Below are positions 34,714 through 43,740 of a stretch of 64,000 nucleotides of DNA, in pieces (position 1 is the stretch's first letter; each line of letters begins with the position of its first letter). Both the position numbers and the translations under genes were made by a program. The DNA is from Bodonicaedibacter sp963693005 (GTDB lineage: Bacteria > Pseudomonadota > Alphaproteobacteria > UBA6184). The notes beneath the pieces were generated by a model, which was not told the origin of the DNA, ran no database searches, and worked only from the letters and a program-made list of their open reading frames with translations. The stretch covers positions 868,001 to 932,000 of the forward strand of contig OY843726.1 in NCBI GenBank assembly GCA_963693005.1, read 5' to 3'.

Positions 34714-35421
34714 ATGGCGCGAGACTATGTGTTTTCACAGACAGCATCTAGAGGTGCTGCATATAATGAAGGTTTGCGAACTTTCATGCTACGAGTATAC
34801 AATTATATGGCTGCAGCTTTAGTATTTACTGGGCTGATTTCATATGGTGTGTCTACAAGTCCAGAATTTATATATGCAATTCATGGCACTGGATTAATGT
34901 ATGTAGTTATTTTTGCACCATTGGGGATTTCTCTGTTTATGGGAGCAAGGTTAGCTCAAATGAGTGTGACAACAGCCCAAACGTTATATTGGATATTTGC
35001 TGCATCTATAGGACTATCTTTGTCATCAATTTTCTTGATATACACAGCGGAGAGTATTGTTCAGGTTTTCTTTATTGCCTCGTCGATGTTTGTTGCGGCT
35101 AGTTTATATGGATATACAACACGCCGTGATCTGGGGCCAATTGGTAGCTTTTTGTTTATGGGGTTGATTGGAGTTGTTATTGCTACGGTCGTTAACGAGT
35201 TTATGCAAAGTGGTCAATTAAGTTATATGATCTCGTTGGTTGCCGTGGGTGTTTTTGCTGGGTTGACTGCGTATGATAACCAAAGACTGAAGCAGATGTA
35301 TTCGGAAGCTTGGGAACGAGACCAAACTGAAAAAGTTGCGATTATAGGTGCGTTAAATCTATACTTAAATTTTATTAATTTATTTGTGCATCTTTTGAGA
35401 CTATTGGGTGACCGAAAATAA
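34714..35421 (+). CDS. Bax inhibitor-1 (YccA/YbhL) family membrane protein
   Basis: The product has 235 residues with seven hydrophobic segments. AGGAG precedes the ATG. The conserved YNYMAAALVFTGL start, SIFLIYTAESIVQVFFIASS, LYGYTTRRDLGPIGSFLFMGLIG and VFAGLTAYDNQRLKQMY with its paired Asp residues are hallmarks of the family. Bacterial members are inner-membrane proteins; YccA binds and inhibits FtsH, and others act as pH-gated Ca2+ leak channels. The role here is inferred from family only. A G/C-rich terminator follows. Confidence 0.92.
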   Translation: MARDYVFSQTASRGAAYNEGLRTFMLRVYNYMAAALVFTGLISYGVSTSPEFIYAIHGTGLMYVVIFAPLGISLFMGARLAQMSVTTAQTLYWIFAASIGLSLSSIFLIYTAESIVQVFFIASSMFVAASLYGYTTRRDLGPIGSFLFMGLIGVVIATVVNEFMQSGQLSYMISLVAVGVFAGLTAYDNQRLKQMYSEAWERDQTEKVAIIGALNLYLNFINLFVHLLRLLGDRK

Positions 35422-35423
35422 CT

Positions 35424-35448
35424 ATAGGGGGGTAAACAAACCCCCTAT
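35424..35448 (+). terminator. Terminator of the BI-1 family gene
   Basis: ATAGGGGG pairs with CCCCCTAT around a nine-base loop, followed by TTT. Confidence 0.65.
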
Positions 35449-35473
35449 TTTGGTATAAAGAAAAAGAATAATA

Positions 35474-36313
35474 ATGAGTCTATATAGGGTTGGCGTGATT
35501 GGTGGAGGGCAGATGGGGGCTGGAATTGCAGCTTTATGTGCATTTCACCACAGGCATGTTGTAGTTGTTGATTCGAAAAATACAGAGCAAGCATTTCTTA
35601 ATATTACACATCAGCTGCGTGAATATTTGGAGTATCGAAGCTGTATTGATCAATTAGATAAGATCTTGTCTTATATAAGTGTTAGTTCTGAGATGCAAAG
35701 TCTTAGCACAGCTTCTATAGTGATTGAAGCTGTTCCTGAGAGTTTTGATACTAAAAGAACTGTTTTAGAAAAGGTCTCACAAATTGTTTCTTCCTCTACG
35801 ATTATTGGTTCTAATACATCCGCATTTTCCATCTTAGATCTTTCGAAGTGTGTTAGCCGGCCTGAGCGGTTTATGGGGATTCATTTTATGAATCCTGTGT
35901 TGAAAATGAACTTAGTTGAATTAATTTCTACAGACAAAACCTCATCAGAAATATTTCAGACAGTGAGATCATGGTTGTTGGAGATGCAAAAAACAACGAC
36001 GATAGCAGAGGATACTCCAGGTTTTACTGTAAATCGTCTTTTGATTCCTATGATTAACACGGCGTTCAAATTATTAAAATCAAGTAAAGTATCAGCGGTA
36101 GATATTGATGTTGCTATGACACTGGGAGCGGGCTTTCCCATGGGGCCACTGCGATTAGCTGACATGATTGGATTAGATACATGTTTATCTATTATGGAGA
36201 CGTTATTTGAGCAAACGAATATAGAAGAGTATAGGCCTGCAGACTTACTAAACAAGTTTGTAAAAGAGGGAAACTTAGGTCGAAAAACAAATAAAGGAGT
36301 TTACGACTATTGA
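35474..36313 (+). CDS. 3-hydroxyacyl-CoA (3-hydroxybutyryl-CoA) dehydrogenase
   Basis: The product has 279 residues, the length of the stand-alone Hbd/PaaH type. The NAD-binding fold starts VGVIGGGQMGAGIAAL. ASIVIEAVPESFDTKR, SNTSAFSILDLS and FMGIHFMNPVLKMNLVELI (catalytic His) are all present. The C-terminal domain has DTPGFTVNRLLIPMINTAF and AGFPMGPLRLADMIGLD. It oxidises 3-hydroxyacyl-CoA with NAD+. No other beta-oxidation or butyrate gene lies nearby, so the pathway is open. Its stop overlaps the next start as TTGA. Confidence 0.93.
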   Translation: MSLYRVGVIGGGQMGAGIAALCAFHHRHVVVVDSKNTEQAFLNITHQLREYLEYRSCIDQLDKILSYISVSSEMQSLSTASIVIEAVPESFDTKRTVLEKVSQIVSSSTIIGSNTSAFSILDLSKCVSRPERFMGIHFMNPVLKMNLVELISTDKTSSEIFQTVRSWLLEMQKTTTIAEDTPGFTVNRLLIPMINTAFKLLKSSKVSAVDIDVAMTLGAGFPMGPLRLADMIGLDTCLSIMETLFEQTNIEEYRPADLLNKFVKEGNLGRKTNKGVYDY

Positions 36314-36774
36314 AACCAACTCAACATATTATTACTGTCGTTAGTTTTCTAATTTTTGGCCTTGTCATGTTGAGATTGCCAGATGATACCCTAACATTGG
36401 AATATTTGGGCGAGCCTTTTTATTTGAGAGTTTTAACTAAGTCTGAGGAACAAGCAAGAGGCTTTCAATTGGTTGAAGATATTCGTCCAAATGAAGGGCT
36501 TGTATTTGTTTTACCAAAGGATGGAAAAACAGATTTTTGGATGAAGAATGTGCTTCAAAAACTAGATATTGTGTTTATTGATGAATTAGGTGTTGTAGTT
36601 GGTTTAGTAGAAGGTTCACCCAACAATAAGCTGCACATTGTTTCTCCCCCTACAGCAGTTTGTGCTGTTGAACTACCTAGAGGACTCGCATCAAAAATTC
36701 ATCTTCAGCAAGGAAAAAAGCTATCTTCTGAGCTTTTGGAAACTTTTCAAGATGCGTATCATCGTTATTATTAG
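36310..36774 (+). CDS. DUF192 family exported protein
   Basis: The product has 154 residues and starts at TTG 36310, overlapping the previous stop. A hydrophobic N-terminal segment (IITVVSFLIFGLVMLRL) acts as a signal or anchor. The DUF192 domain follows, with EEQARGFQLVEDIRPNEGLV, WMKNVLQKLDIVFID and AVCAVELPRG, matching the usual GLMxR, MxNTxxPLDIIFI and VLEL patterns. The function of the family is unknown; it is usually exported. The family's methionine after GL is replaced by FQL. Confidence 0.85.
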   Translation: MKPTQHIITVVSFLIFGLVMLRLPDDTLTLEYLGEPFYLRVLTKSEEQARGFQLVEDIRPNEGLVFVLPKDGKTDFWMKNVLQKLDIVFIDELGVVVGLVEGSPNNKLHIVSPPTAVCAVELPRGLASKIHLQQGKKLSSELLETFQDAYHRYY

Positions 36775-36988
36775 CTAGACCATGAGCGAAATAACTCTTA
36801 GAGCTTCGTTTGGGAGTTCGCTATGGCCATTTGAATTAATGTGATTGCTTCTTGTAGTTTAGTTTTTGGGCGTTTGAGGGCGATTCAAAAGATAAAATGC
36901 GAGTAAATCAAATATGCCAGGTGGAACCCGCTTGACAATCAGAGGTAACTTTAGCACATTACAGCGTGCAGTATGAAGGTTACTATCT

Positions 36989-37696
36989 ATGCGAATTTCA
37001 AAGTATTTAGCGGCGGCGGGAGCATGTTCTCGACGTGAGGCAGAGTCTTTAATTGAGAGGGGGCGCATAAAACTGAATGGGAGCGTTGTAACGACTCCTG
37101 TTACGTTTATTAGCGAAAATGACGAAGTTTCGTTGGACAATAGAACTATACGACCTATTGAGTCTAGAAAAATTTGGGCTTTTTATAAACCAGCATCGTG
37201 CATTACATCACGCACAGACCCGGAAGGGCGCGAGACCATTTATGATATTCTTCCACCATCCTTTCAAAATATAAAATATGTAGGGCGTTTAGACTATGCG
37301 TCCGAAGGGTTGCTATTAATGACCAATGATGGTGCTTTAGTTCGCCATTTAGAGTTGCCTAAGTATCAAATTCCTAGAACCTATAAAGTGCGTGTTTATG
37401 GTGTGGTTCCTGAAGAGATGATTCAACGTTTGGCTTTAGGGTTGAATTTTGAGGGTGTTCAATATCAGTCTACACATGCCGAGATTGGAAAGAAAGAAGG
37501 GCGAAATGTGTGGATAAAGATGATCTTAAAAGAAGGCAAGAATCGAGAGATTCGAAACATGATGACTTTTTTTGATTTAAAAGTGAATCGCCTGATTCGT
37601 GATTCTTTTGGTCCGGTTACATTAGGAGATTTGAAGCCAGGCGAGGTGAAGTCAGTTGATATAGATATGCTGGATACGTACTTAAAGGAAAAATAA
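36989..37696 (+). CDS. rluB: 23S rRNA pseudouridine synthase, RsuA/RluB family
   Basis: The product has 235 residues. An S4 RNA-binding domain occupies residues 1-60 (MRISKYLAAAGACSRREAE and GRIKLNG). The catalytic domain has YVGRLDYASEGLLLMTNDG with the catalytic Asp, IPRTYKVRVYG and LKEGKNREIRNMM, the RluB/RsuA signature. It modifies rRNA uridine in ribosome assembly. It lies one base from rsmD (stop and start share TAATG), so the two rRNA modification genes are coupled. The symbol is a family choice; RluE or RsuA cannot be excluded. Confidence 0.9.
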   Translation: MRISKYLAAAGACSRREAESLIERGRIKLNGSVVTTPVTFISENDEVSLDNRTIRPIESRKIWAFYKPASCITSRTDPEGRETIYDILPPSFQNIKYVGRLDYASEGLLLMTNDGALVRHLELPKYQIPRTYKVRVYGVVPEEMIQRLALGLNFEGVQYQSTHAEIGKKEGRNVWIKMILKEGKNREIRNMMTFFDLKVNRLIRDSFGPVTLGDLKPGEVKSVDIDMLDTYLKEK

Positions 37697-38241
37697 TGCG
37701 GATTATTAAAGGTGAGTTTGCGGGGCGTTTTGTTATTGCGCCTAAATCAAGACTTACTCGCCCTACCTCAGATAAAGTACGGCAGGCAATCTTTAATATT
37801 TTAGCTCATAACTCAGAGATGAACTCTTTAGAAAAAGCACTTGTTTTGGATGTGTTCGCGGGATCTGGTGCGTTAGGGTTTGAGGCTTTATCTAGAGGGG
37901 CAGAGTATGTAACGCTAGTAGATTCTCAGCGAGTAGCTTATTTAAACATGAATAATATCACAAGAGACTGGAATGTTCGAAGTCGTGTGAGTGTGCAGTG
38001 TATTGATGTTTTAAAGCTACCCAAGTCAAACAGAGTGATGGATGTTGTGTTCTGCGACCCCCCATATAGGCAAGATTTAGTTGGAGTAACGTGCCAGTAC
38101 TTAAGAGCACAAGGGTGGGTAAACTCAAACACACTAATTATTGCTGAGATGCATCGGAAGGGCAAAATAGACTTTAATATAAACCTTTTGCAAGAAAAAC
38201 TTTATGGAGACACAAAAGTTTTGTTTTTTAAGGTTGTTTGA
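37696..38241 (+). CDS. rsmD: 16S rRNA (guanine966-N2)-methyltransferase RsmD
   Basis: The product has 181 residues. The sequence opens MRIIKGEFAGRFVIAPK, then RPTSDKVRQAIFNIL, which is the RsmD signature. SAM binding is at VLDVFAGSGALGFEALSRG, and the catalytic DPPY at DVVFCDPPYRQD. The enzyme methylates G966 in the 30S decoding region. Its start overlaps the rluB stop by one base. Confidence 0.96.
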   Translation: MRIIKGEFAGRFVIAPKSRLTRPTSDKVRQAIFNILAHNSEMNSLEKALVLDVFAGSGALGFEALSRGAEYVTLVDSQRVAYLNMNNITRDWNVRSRVSVQCIDVLKLPKSNRVMDVVFCDPPYRQDLVGVTCQYLRAQGWVNSNTLIIAEMHRKGKIDFNINLLQEKLYGDTKVLFFKVV

Positions 38242-38251
38242 TACTTTTGGG

Positions 38252-38327
38252 TGGTGGGCGTTATAGGGATCGAACCTATGACCTACTGATTAAGAGTCAG
38301 CCGCTCTACCAACTGAGCTAAACGCCC
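38252..38327 (-). tRNA. tRNA-Lys (CTT)
   Basis: A full cloverleaf folds on the minus strand. The acceptor arms GGGCGTT and AACGCCC pair perfectly. The D stem is GCTC/GAGC, the anticodon stem GCTGA/TCAGT with loop CTCTTAA (anticodon CTT), and the T arm ATAGG-TTCGATC-CCTAT. CCA is encoded, with discriminator A. It is 76 nt. Confidence 0.97.
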
Positions 38328-38366
38328 CAAAGACAGTTGTTTTATACCAAAAAGGTTCTGGAAAGT

Positions 38367-38723
38367 CTAGACTGTTTTTGTGTCTTTGAATAAGGAAGGT
38401 GTATTCCAAAGTTTTTCTAGGTCATATAAAGCTCTAGCATCTTTAGTAAATAGGTGTACAATCACGCAGAATGCATCGACAACAACCCATTGACTTCCGT
38501 CTTTTCCTTCAACCATTACAGAGGTTTCGTGCTTTAGTGCGCTGTAGACGTGCTCTGCTAGTGCATCTAAATGTCGAGTGGATCTGGCCGTAGCAATGAC
38601 CATACGATCAGCAATGGGGGATTTGCCTGTTAAATCAATAGTGGCAAGGTCTTGAGCTTTGTTCTCATCTAAAGTTGCATTAATTATGTCGTAAATTTCT
38701 ATAGAGGTGAGTTCTTTTTTCAT
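38367..38723 (-). CDS. rsfS: Ribosomal silencing factor RsfS
   Basis: The product has 118 residues, the standard size for the RsfS/Iojap/C7orf30 family. KAQDLATIDLTGKSPIADRMVI matches the KAEDIxxLDV-x-SxxxDYFVI-like core. SARSTRHLDALAEHVYSALK and WVVVDAFCVIVHLFTKDARALYDLEKLW are the family's other conserved blocks. RsfS binds L14 of the 50S subunit and blocks joining of subunits during starvation. It is read towards the tRNA-Lys. Confidence 0.92.
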   Translation of the reverse strand: MKKELTSIEIYDIINATLDENKAQDLATIDLTGKSPIADRMVIATARSTRHLDALAEHVYSALKHETSVMVEGKDGSQWVVVDAFCVIVHLFTKDARALYDLEKLWNTPSLFKDTKTV

Positions 38724-38897
38724 AGTACTTTTGTGTCTCTTGATTTGAGTAAAGCGAAGTATAGTACGCTTTGATTTATAAATATAGGTTTTTTTGGAGA
38801 TAAATAATAGCTAAGGCTTAAAGAGCTCTTCATTCATAGTAGTGAGAATTAAACGATTCGTTAAGTACTCCATTTCATAATAGTTTAGGTGTTTAAA

Positions 38898-40226
38898 GTG
38901 AAAACAATGATTGATCATGCATTAATGAGTTTAGTAGAGCGTGTGCCAGCAGTGAGGGTTTTTGGTCAGGTTAGATCTGTTATTGGGTTGAGAATCGAAG
39001 TTGAGGGATTAGCTTCATTTGTTCAAATAGGTAGTGTTTGCAGCATAGATAAAGGCTTTGGTGTTGAAATTAGAGCTGAGGTGTCAGCAATTAAGAACCA
39101 TATTGCCATCTTAATTCCCTTTGGGACGATTGAGGGGATTTCTGCGGGGGCAAGGGTTGAGCTAATGTCTAGCGATAACGTTATTTACCCTTGTGATGCA
39201 TGGTTAGGCCGTGTGTTAAATGCATTTGCTGAGCCTATGGACGATTTGGGTGCAATTGAGCATGGTTCTGAAGTGTATCCTATTAATAATTTGCCATTGA
39301 ATGCACATCAGCGTAGTCGCGTACAGGAAAAACTAGACTTAGGAATACGATCATTAAATACATTTACGCCATGCTGCGATGGTCAGCGCATGGGGATCTT
39401 TGCAGGATCTGGAGTAGGTAAGTCTGTATTGTTATCAATGATGGCAAAGTTTACCTCGGCGGATGTGATAGTGATTGGACTGATAGGTGAGCGTGGTAGA
39501 GAAGTTCAGGAGTTTTTACAAGAATATTTGGGAGAAGAAGGGTTAAAGCGGAGTGTTGTAGTGGTTGCAACTTCAGACGAGCCTGCATTAGTTAGAAAAC
39601 AGGGCGCTTTTACAGCAATGACAATTTCGGAGTATTTTCGAGACCAGGGAAAGCACGTACTTTGTTTGTTGGATAGTTTAACGAGATTTGCTTTGGCACA
39701 GAGAGAAATTGGCTTGTCTGTGGGTGAGCCCCCAACAACGCGAGGGTATACTCCATCTGTTTTTTCAGAGCTGCCAAAGCTGTTGGAAAGAGCCGGCCCG
39801 GGATTAAAAGGGCAGGGGAATATTACGGGTTTGTTTTCAGTGTTAGTTGAAGGTAGCGATATGGATGAGCCAATTGCAGACGCTGTGCGTGGTATTTTGG
39901 ACGGACACATTGTGTTAGATCGCCGTATTGCCGAGCGAGGGCGCTTTCCTGCTGTGAATATTTTAAAAAGTGTTTCACGTACAGTAATGGTATGTAACTC
40001 CGTCGAAGAAAATGAACTATTGCGAAATGCACGTAAGTACATGACTTTGTACGATGATATGGCTGAATTAATACGTATTGGTGCATACAAGCAAGGATCA
40101 GACCAGGACACAGACCGTGCAGTTGCATTGAATGATCATTTTGAGTCATTTCTGCATCAGCGACCAGACGAGAAGTCTGATATTGAATCTGGGTATATCC
40201 AGCTCTCTCAAATTTTAAAGTCTTAG
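38898..40226 (+). CDS. fliI: Flagellum-specific ATPase FliI
   Basis: The product has about 442 residues. The best start is GTG 38898, which has AGG eight bases upstream; GTG 38889 and ATG 38907 are alternatives. The nucleotide-binding core has GIFAGSGVGKSVLLSMMAKF (Walker A), GLIGERGREVQEF, VLCLLDSLTRFALAQREIGL (Walker B) and GEPPTTRGYTPSVFSELPKLLERAG, the type III secretion ATPase signature. ISAGARVEL and CDAWLGRVLNAFAEPMD precede it. It powers export of flagellar subunits. The next gene is fliJ-like. A FliI reading is preferred over injectisome SctN because of the fliM elsewhere in the window. Confidence 0.93.
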   Translation: MKTMIDHALMSLVERVPAVRVFGQVRSVIGLRIEVEGLASFVQIGSVCSIDKGFGVEIRAEVSAIKNHIAILIPFGTIEGISAGARVELMSSDNVIYPCDAWLGRVLNAFAEPMDDLGAIEHGSEVYPINNLPLNAHQRSRVQEKLDLGIRSLNTFTPCCDGQRMGIFAGSGVGKSVLLSMMAKFTSADVIVIGLIGERGREVQEFLQEYLGEEGLKRSVVVVATSDEPALVRKQGAFTAMTISEYFRDQGKHVLCLLDSLTRFALAQREIGLSVGEPPTTRGYTPSVFSELPKLLERAGPGLKGQGNITGLFSVLVEGSDMDEPIADAVRGILDGHIVLDRRIAERGRFPAVNILKSVSRTVMVCNSVEENELLRNARKYMTLYDDMAELIRIGAYKQGSDQDTDRAVALNDHFESFLHQRPDEKSDIESGYIQLSQILKS

Positions 40227-40229
40227 GAG

Positions 40230-40631
40230 ATGAAAGCTTATAGAGTTTTGATTAAACAGAGGCAGTCTGAAATTGACTTAAAGCAAAAAGATATATCCCG
40301 AGCACACCAAGATAAATTGAGCTTGGAGCATCAAATTGAATATATGAAAGAGTCTCTAGAGCGAGAGCATATAGCGTCTGCACGGTATAAGCAGTTTTTG
40401 AACCCAAAATATTTTGAGCGCACTGGAAATAAAATTGAAGCGTATATGCATCTTTTGCGAGGTAAAGATGATGAGATAGAAAAAATACAAGATGAGGTGC
40501 GTGAATTATTTGCTGATCGTAAGAAATATGATGTGTTGTTGCAGAAAATTGAAACCGAGGCAAAGCTTGCTCGTTTAAAACAGGAGGCTGAGTCGTTAGA
40601 AGATTTATATCGTCCTAATGCAGATGATTAA
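40230..40631 (+). CDS. fliJ: FliJ-like flagellar export chaperone
   Basis: The product has 133 residues, starting three bases after the fliI stop; the leader TAGGAG abuts the ATG. It is almost entirely helical and charged, with heptads (DISRAHQDKLSLEHQIEYMK, KDDEIEKIQDEVRELFADRKKYDVLLQKIE). Size, coiled-coil character and position behind fliI fit FliJ, the stalk-like partner of the FliI ATPase. Sequence similarity alone is weak, as usual for FliJ. Confidence 0.75.
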   Translation: MKAYRVLIKQRQSEIDLKQKDISRAHQDKLSLEHQIEYMKESLEREHIASARYKQFLNPKYFERTGNKIEAYMHLLRGKDDEIEKIQDEVRELFADRKKYDVLLQKIETEAKLARLKQEAESLEDLYRPNADD

Positions 40632-40640
40632 TCTAAGTCG

Positions 40641-41117
40641 TTATAAATTTGATACGTTTGAAGATAGGGCATAAAAATTTTGAGATTGCCACTTCTGTGT
40701 TTTTGCGGCCTGATTATTTAAGTTTTTTGACCAAGGTGGGTAAATACGAATTGCACGCTTTCCTTCTTTTTCATGAGTGGAAATAACCCCATTTTTAGCT
40801 AATGTGATTTTTGAAAACAAGAAGTAGCCAGCTTGGGTGTTGGAATAGGTATAAATTACAAAGTAATCTGGAGCAGTATTAATGTGATATGGGTGGATGG
40901 CATTGTCAGACCCTCGTTGCCATAAAGTAACAAATTGACCAGTTTTTGTGGATGTTGTTTTTGCACTACGAAAAGCTAAACTTAGAGTTGTGCTTTTGGC
41001 GATATGCGCCGAGTACTTCTGGTTTTCTAAATCTCTTAAAACAGTAAAACTTTGATCTGAAAACTTAGGCGCGATCCCAAGTATGTTTAAAAATATTTCT
41101 TTGGATGCGGTTTTCAT
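40641..41117 (-). CDS. MepB family protein
   Basis: The product has 158 residues from ATG 41117; an upstream TTG (41153) is possible. The family pattern is visible: KTTSTKTGQFVTLWQRGSD, DYFVIYTYSNTQAGYFLF, KEGKRAIRIYPPWSK and AAKTQKWQSQNFYAL, corresponding to the VGQFVxxWxR, GQFVFP, KGKRAMRVYPPW and AxKTQxWQ blocks of MepB proteins. MepB of Staphylococcus lies next to the MepA multidrug pump but its function is unknown. Here it stands alone between fliJ and gyrB, convergent with fliJ. Confidence 0.8.
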   Translation of the reverse strand: MKTASKEIFLNILGIAPKFSDQSFTVLRDLENQKYSAHIAKSTTLSLAFRSAKTTSTKTGQFVTLWQRGSDNAIHPYHINTAPDYFVIYTYSNTQAGYFLFSKITLAKNGVISTHEKEGKRAIRIYPPWSKNLNNQAAKTQKWQSQNFYALSSNVSNL

Positions 41118-41246
41118 AGTTATAAATCTATCATGTGACCTTATGGAGAGCAAGATAGTTTGTTGAGTGTTTCATTGGAGGCTATGAGTGCTTTGTGAAA
41201 AGCGTGATTTGTGCTATATTCATGGCAAATTATTGGATAGAAATTT

Positions 41247-43649
41247 ATGACTTCAACACCCTCTGAAAACGCAGATTATGGCGCACATTCGATTAAGGTA
41301 TTAAAAGGTTTAGATGCTGTTCGGAAGCGTCCAGGAATGTACATTGGAGATACAGACGACGGATCTGGGTTACACCATATGATTTATGAGGTGGTGGATA
41401 ACGCAATTGATGAGTCGTTGGCTGGTCACTGTGATGCGGTATACATCTCTTTGAATAAGGATGGGTCAGTGACCGTCCGTGATAATGGCCGAGGTATTCC
41501 TGTAGATTTACATCATGAAGAAGGTGTTTCTGCTGCCGAGGTTATTATGACTCAGTTGCATGCAGGTGGAAAATTCGACCAAAATTCATACAAGGTTTCG
41601 GGGGGATTACACGGAGTCGGCGTATCAGTGGTGAATGCATTGTCAGAGTATTTAGATTTGCGTATTTGGCGTGACGGAAATGAGCACTATATGCGCTTTA
41701 GAATGGGGGATGCAGAGGGGCCCTTGGCGTTACAGGGGGCGTCTGAAAAAACGGGAACTGAAGTTACTTTTAAACCCTCGCCAGAAATTTTTGCTATTAC
41801 AGACTTTGATTTTGCTACGGTTGAGCATCGTTTGCGTGAGCTTGCTTTTTTAAACTCTGGGGTGAAATTGATTTTGCAAGACTTGCGTGAGGAAGAGTTG
41901 AAAGAGACTACGTTTCATTATGAAGGCGGAATTAAGTCATTTGTTGAATTTTTAAATCGTTCCAAAGTATCCTTAATGGGTGAAGTGGTTAGCGTAAGAG
42001 GTGAGCGCAATGGAATGACAGTTGAGGCTGCGTTAGAATGGACCTCTGCATATCATGAAAATACATTGTGTTTTACCAATAACATTCCCCAAAAAGATGG
42101 TGGTACGCATTTAGCAGGTTTTCGTGGTGCATTAACACGTACGGTTAACCAGTATGTTACGGAATCTGCAGCATTTAAAAAATCAAAAGTTAACTTAACG
42201 GGTGATGATGCCCGTGAGGGATTAACTTGTGTTTTGTCGGTTAAGGTTCCAGACCCAAAATTTTCATCGCAAACAAAAGACAAATTAGTTTCGTCTGAAG
42301 TTCGCCCAGTCGTAGAAGGTATTTTAAACGAACGTTTACAACAATGGTTTGAGGAGAACCCACAAGAAGCAAAAAAAGTTGTTGAGAAGGTATTAGAAGC
42401 CGCATCTGCCCGAGAAGCTGCTCGAAAAGCACGTGATTTGACGCGTCGAAAAGATGTTTTGGATGTAACGTCATTGCCAGGGAAATTGGCGGATTGCCAA
42501 GAAAAAGATCCTGCATTATGCGAGTTGTTTCTGGTAGAGGGAGACTCTGCCGGAGGATCTGCAAAAGGTGGACGTGAGCGTCGCTTTCAGGCGATTTTAC
42601 CATTGAGGGGAAAAATTTTAAACGTAGAGCGTGCTAGGTTTGACAAGATGTTGGCTTCTGCTGAGGTTGGCACAATCATTACTGCTTTAGGGACAGGGAT
42701 TGGCCAAGATTTTTTTAATATTGATAAGGTGCGTTATCATAAGATTGTGATCATGACCGATGCCGATGTAGATGGTAGTCATATCCGAACTTTGTTGCTA
42801 ACGTTCTTTTTTAGACATATGCCCGAACTTATAGAGCGGGGGTATTTGTATATTGCTCAGCCTCCACTATATAAAGTAAAACGTGGTCAGTCAGAGTTGT
42901 ATTTGAAAGATGACTCGGAAATGAATGGTTACTTGATTCGGTCAACCATTGAGAACGGAGTGTTGGAGACAGGTGGTGGCGTGCGTATTTTAGGAAATGA
43001 TCTTCAGTCATTACTATTTACTGCTTATTCTGTGGGGCAATCACTTATTATGTTAGGTGAGAAGATAGGGTCGCTAGAGCTTGTTGAGGCTTTGGCAATT
43101 GAAGGTGCTATGCATGTAGATACTATTGTGAAGTCTTCAGATTTAGTGATTCAACGGCTAAAGCAATTAGATCCAGAAAGTAAGTGGACGGTTGAAAATT
43201 CTGCAGATGACACTGCGACCTTTACGCGTCATGACCAACGTTTAAAAGAGTCATATATTATTGATACAGAATATTTTAATGCACCTGAAGCTCAAAAAAT
43301 AAAAGGGCAGTCTGATTGGTTGCAAGAGTTTTTTGTGCAGTCGTCTACGCTTGTTATTAAAGATGTTGATCGACATGAAATTTTAGGACCAGTGTCTTTA
43401 ATGTTAAAATCTCAAGAACTTGCGAAAAAGGGAATTTACGTGCAACGATATAAAGGTTTGGGTGAAATGAATGAAGATCAGTTATGGGAAACTACTATGG
43501 ATCCCAATGCACGTAGTTTACTGCAAGTGAATATTTCGCACCAAGATGAGGCAGAGAGTATTTTTTCTACGTTGATGGGGGAAGTTGTAGAACCTCGCCG
43601 CAACTTTATCCAAGAAAATGCATTGAAAGTAGTTAATTTGGACGCTTAG
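41247..43649 (+). CDS. gyrB: DNA gyrase subunit B
   Basis: The product has 800 residues, the usual GyrB length. GHKL ATPase motifs appear in order: DAVRKRPGMYIGD, VVDNAIDESLAGHC, VRDNGRGIPVD and SGGLHGVGVSVVNALSE. The TOPRIM domain has FLVEGDSAGGSAKGGRER, ILPLRGKILNVERA and MTDADVDGSHIRTLLLTF. The end holds QRYKGLGEMNEDQLWETTMD. With GyrA it introduces negative supercoils. No dnaA, dnaN or recF is near. A strong terminator lies downstream. Confidence 0.99.
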   Translation: MTSTPSENADYGAHSIKVLKGLDAVRKRPGMYIGDTDDGSGLHHMIYEVVDNAIDESLAGHCDAVYISLNKDGSVTVRDNGRGIPVDLHHEEGVSAAEVIMTQLHAGGKFDQNSYKVSGGLHGVGVSVVNALSEYLDLRIWRDGNEHYMRFRMGDAEGPLALQGASEKTGTEVTFKPSPEIFAITDFDFATVEHRLRELAFLNSGVKLILQDLREEELKETTFHYEGGIKSFVEFLNRSKVSLMGEVVSVRGERNGMTVEAALEWTSAYHENTLCFTNNIPQKDGGTHLAGFRGALTRTVNQYVTESAAFKKSKVNLTGDDAREGLTCVLSVKVPDPKFSSQTKDKLVSSEVRPVVEGILNERLQQWFEENPQEAKKVVEKVLEAASAREAARKARDLTRRKDVLDVTSLPGKLADCQEKDPALCELFLVEGDSAGGSAKGGRERRFQAILPLRGKILNVERARFDKMLASAEVGTIITALGTGIGQDFFNIDKVRYHKIVIMTDADVDGSHIRTLLLTFFFRHMPELIERGYLYIAQPPLYKVKRGQSELYLKDDSEMNGYLIRSTIENGVLETGGGVRILGNDLQSLLFTAYSVGQSLIMLGEKIGSLELVEALAIEGAMHVDTIVKSSDLVIQRLKQLDPESKWTVENSADDTATFTRHDQRLKESYIIDTEYFNAPEAQKIKGQSDWLQEFFVQSSTLVIKDVDRHEILGPVSLMLKSQELAKKGIYVQRYKGLGEMNEDQLWETTMDPNARSLLQVNISHQDEAESIFSTLMGEVVEPRRNFIQENALKVVNLDA

Positions 43650-43670
43650 CTTTTTCTTTGCAGATAAATT

Positions 43671-43710
43671 AAAAGGCCCCCTTAGAAGCTTAATTCCGAG
43701 GGGGCCTTTT
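43671..43710 (+). terminator. Bidirectional terminator after gyrB
   Basis: AAAAGGCCCCCT pairs perfectly with AGGGGGCCTTTT (12 bp), loop 16 bases, T5 on the plus strand and T4 on the minus strand, between two convergent genes. Confidence 0.9.
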
Positions 43711-43740
43711 TAGGCATTGTCTAACTTAGAAATAAGTACC

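Noticed and set aside
36859..37140. A 93-codon minus-strand frame
   Set aside because: It overlaps the start of rluB on the other strand and shows no features of its own.
38845..38862. TTAA-N8-TTAA upstream of fliI as a CtrA box
   Set aside because: The spacing is eight bases, not seven. A similar one-mismatch candidate before fliM (10434-10448) was also left out.
39506..40111. A 201-codon minus-strand frame opposite fliI
   Set aside because: It is a shadow of the fliI coding frame, which has all ATPase motifs.
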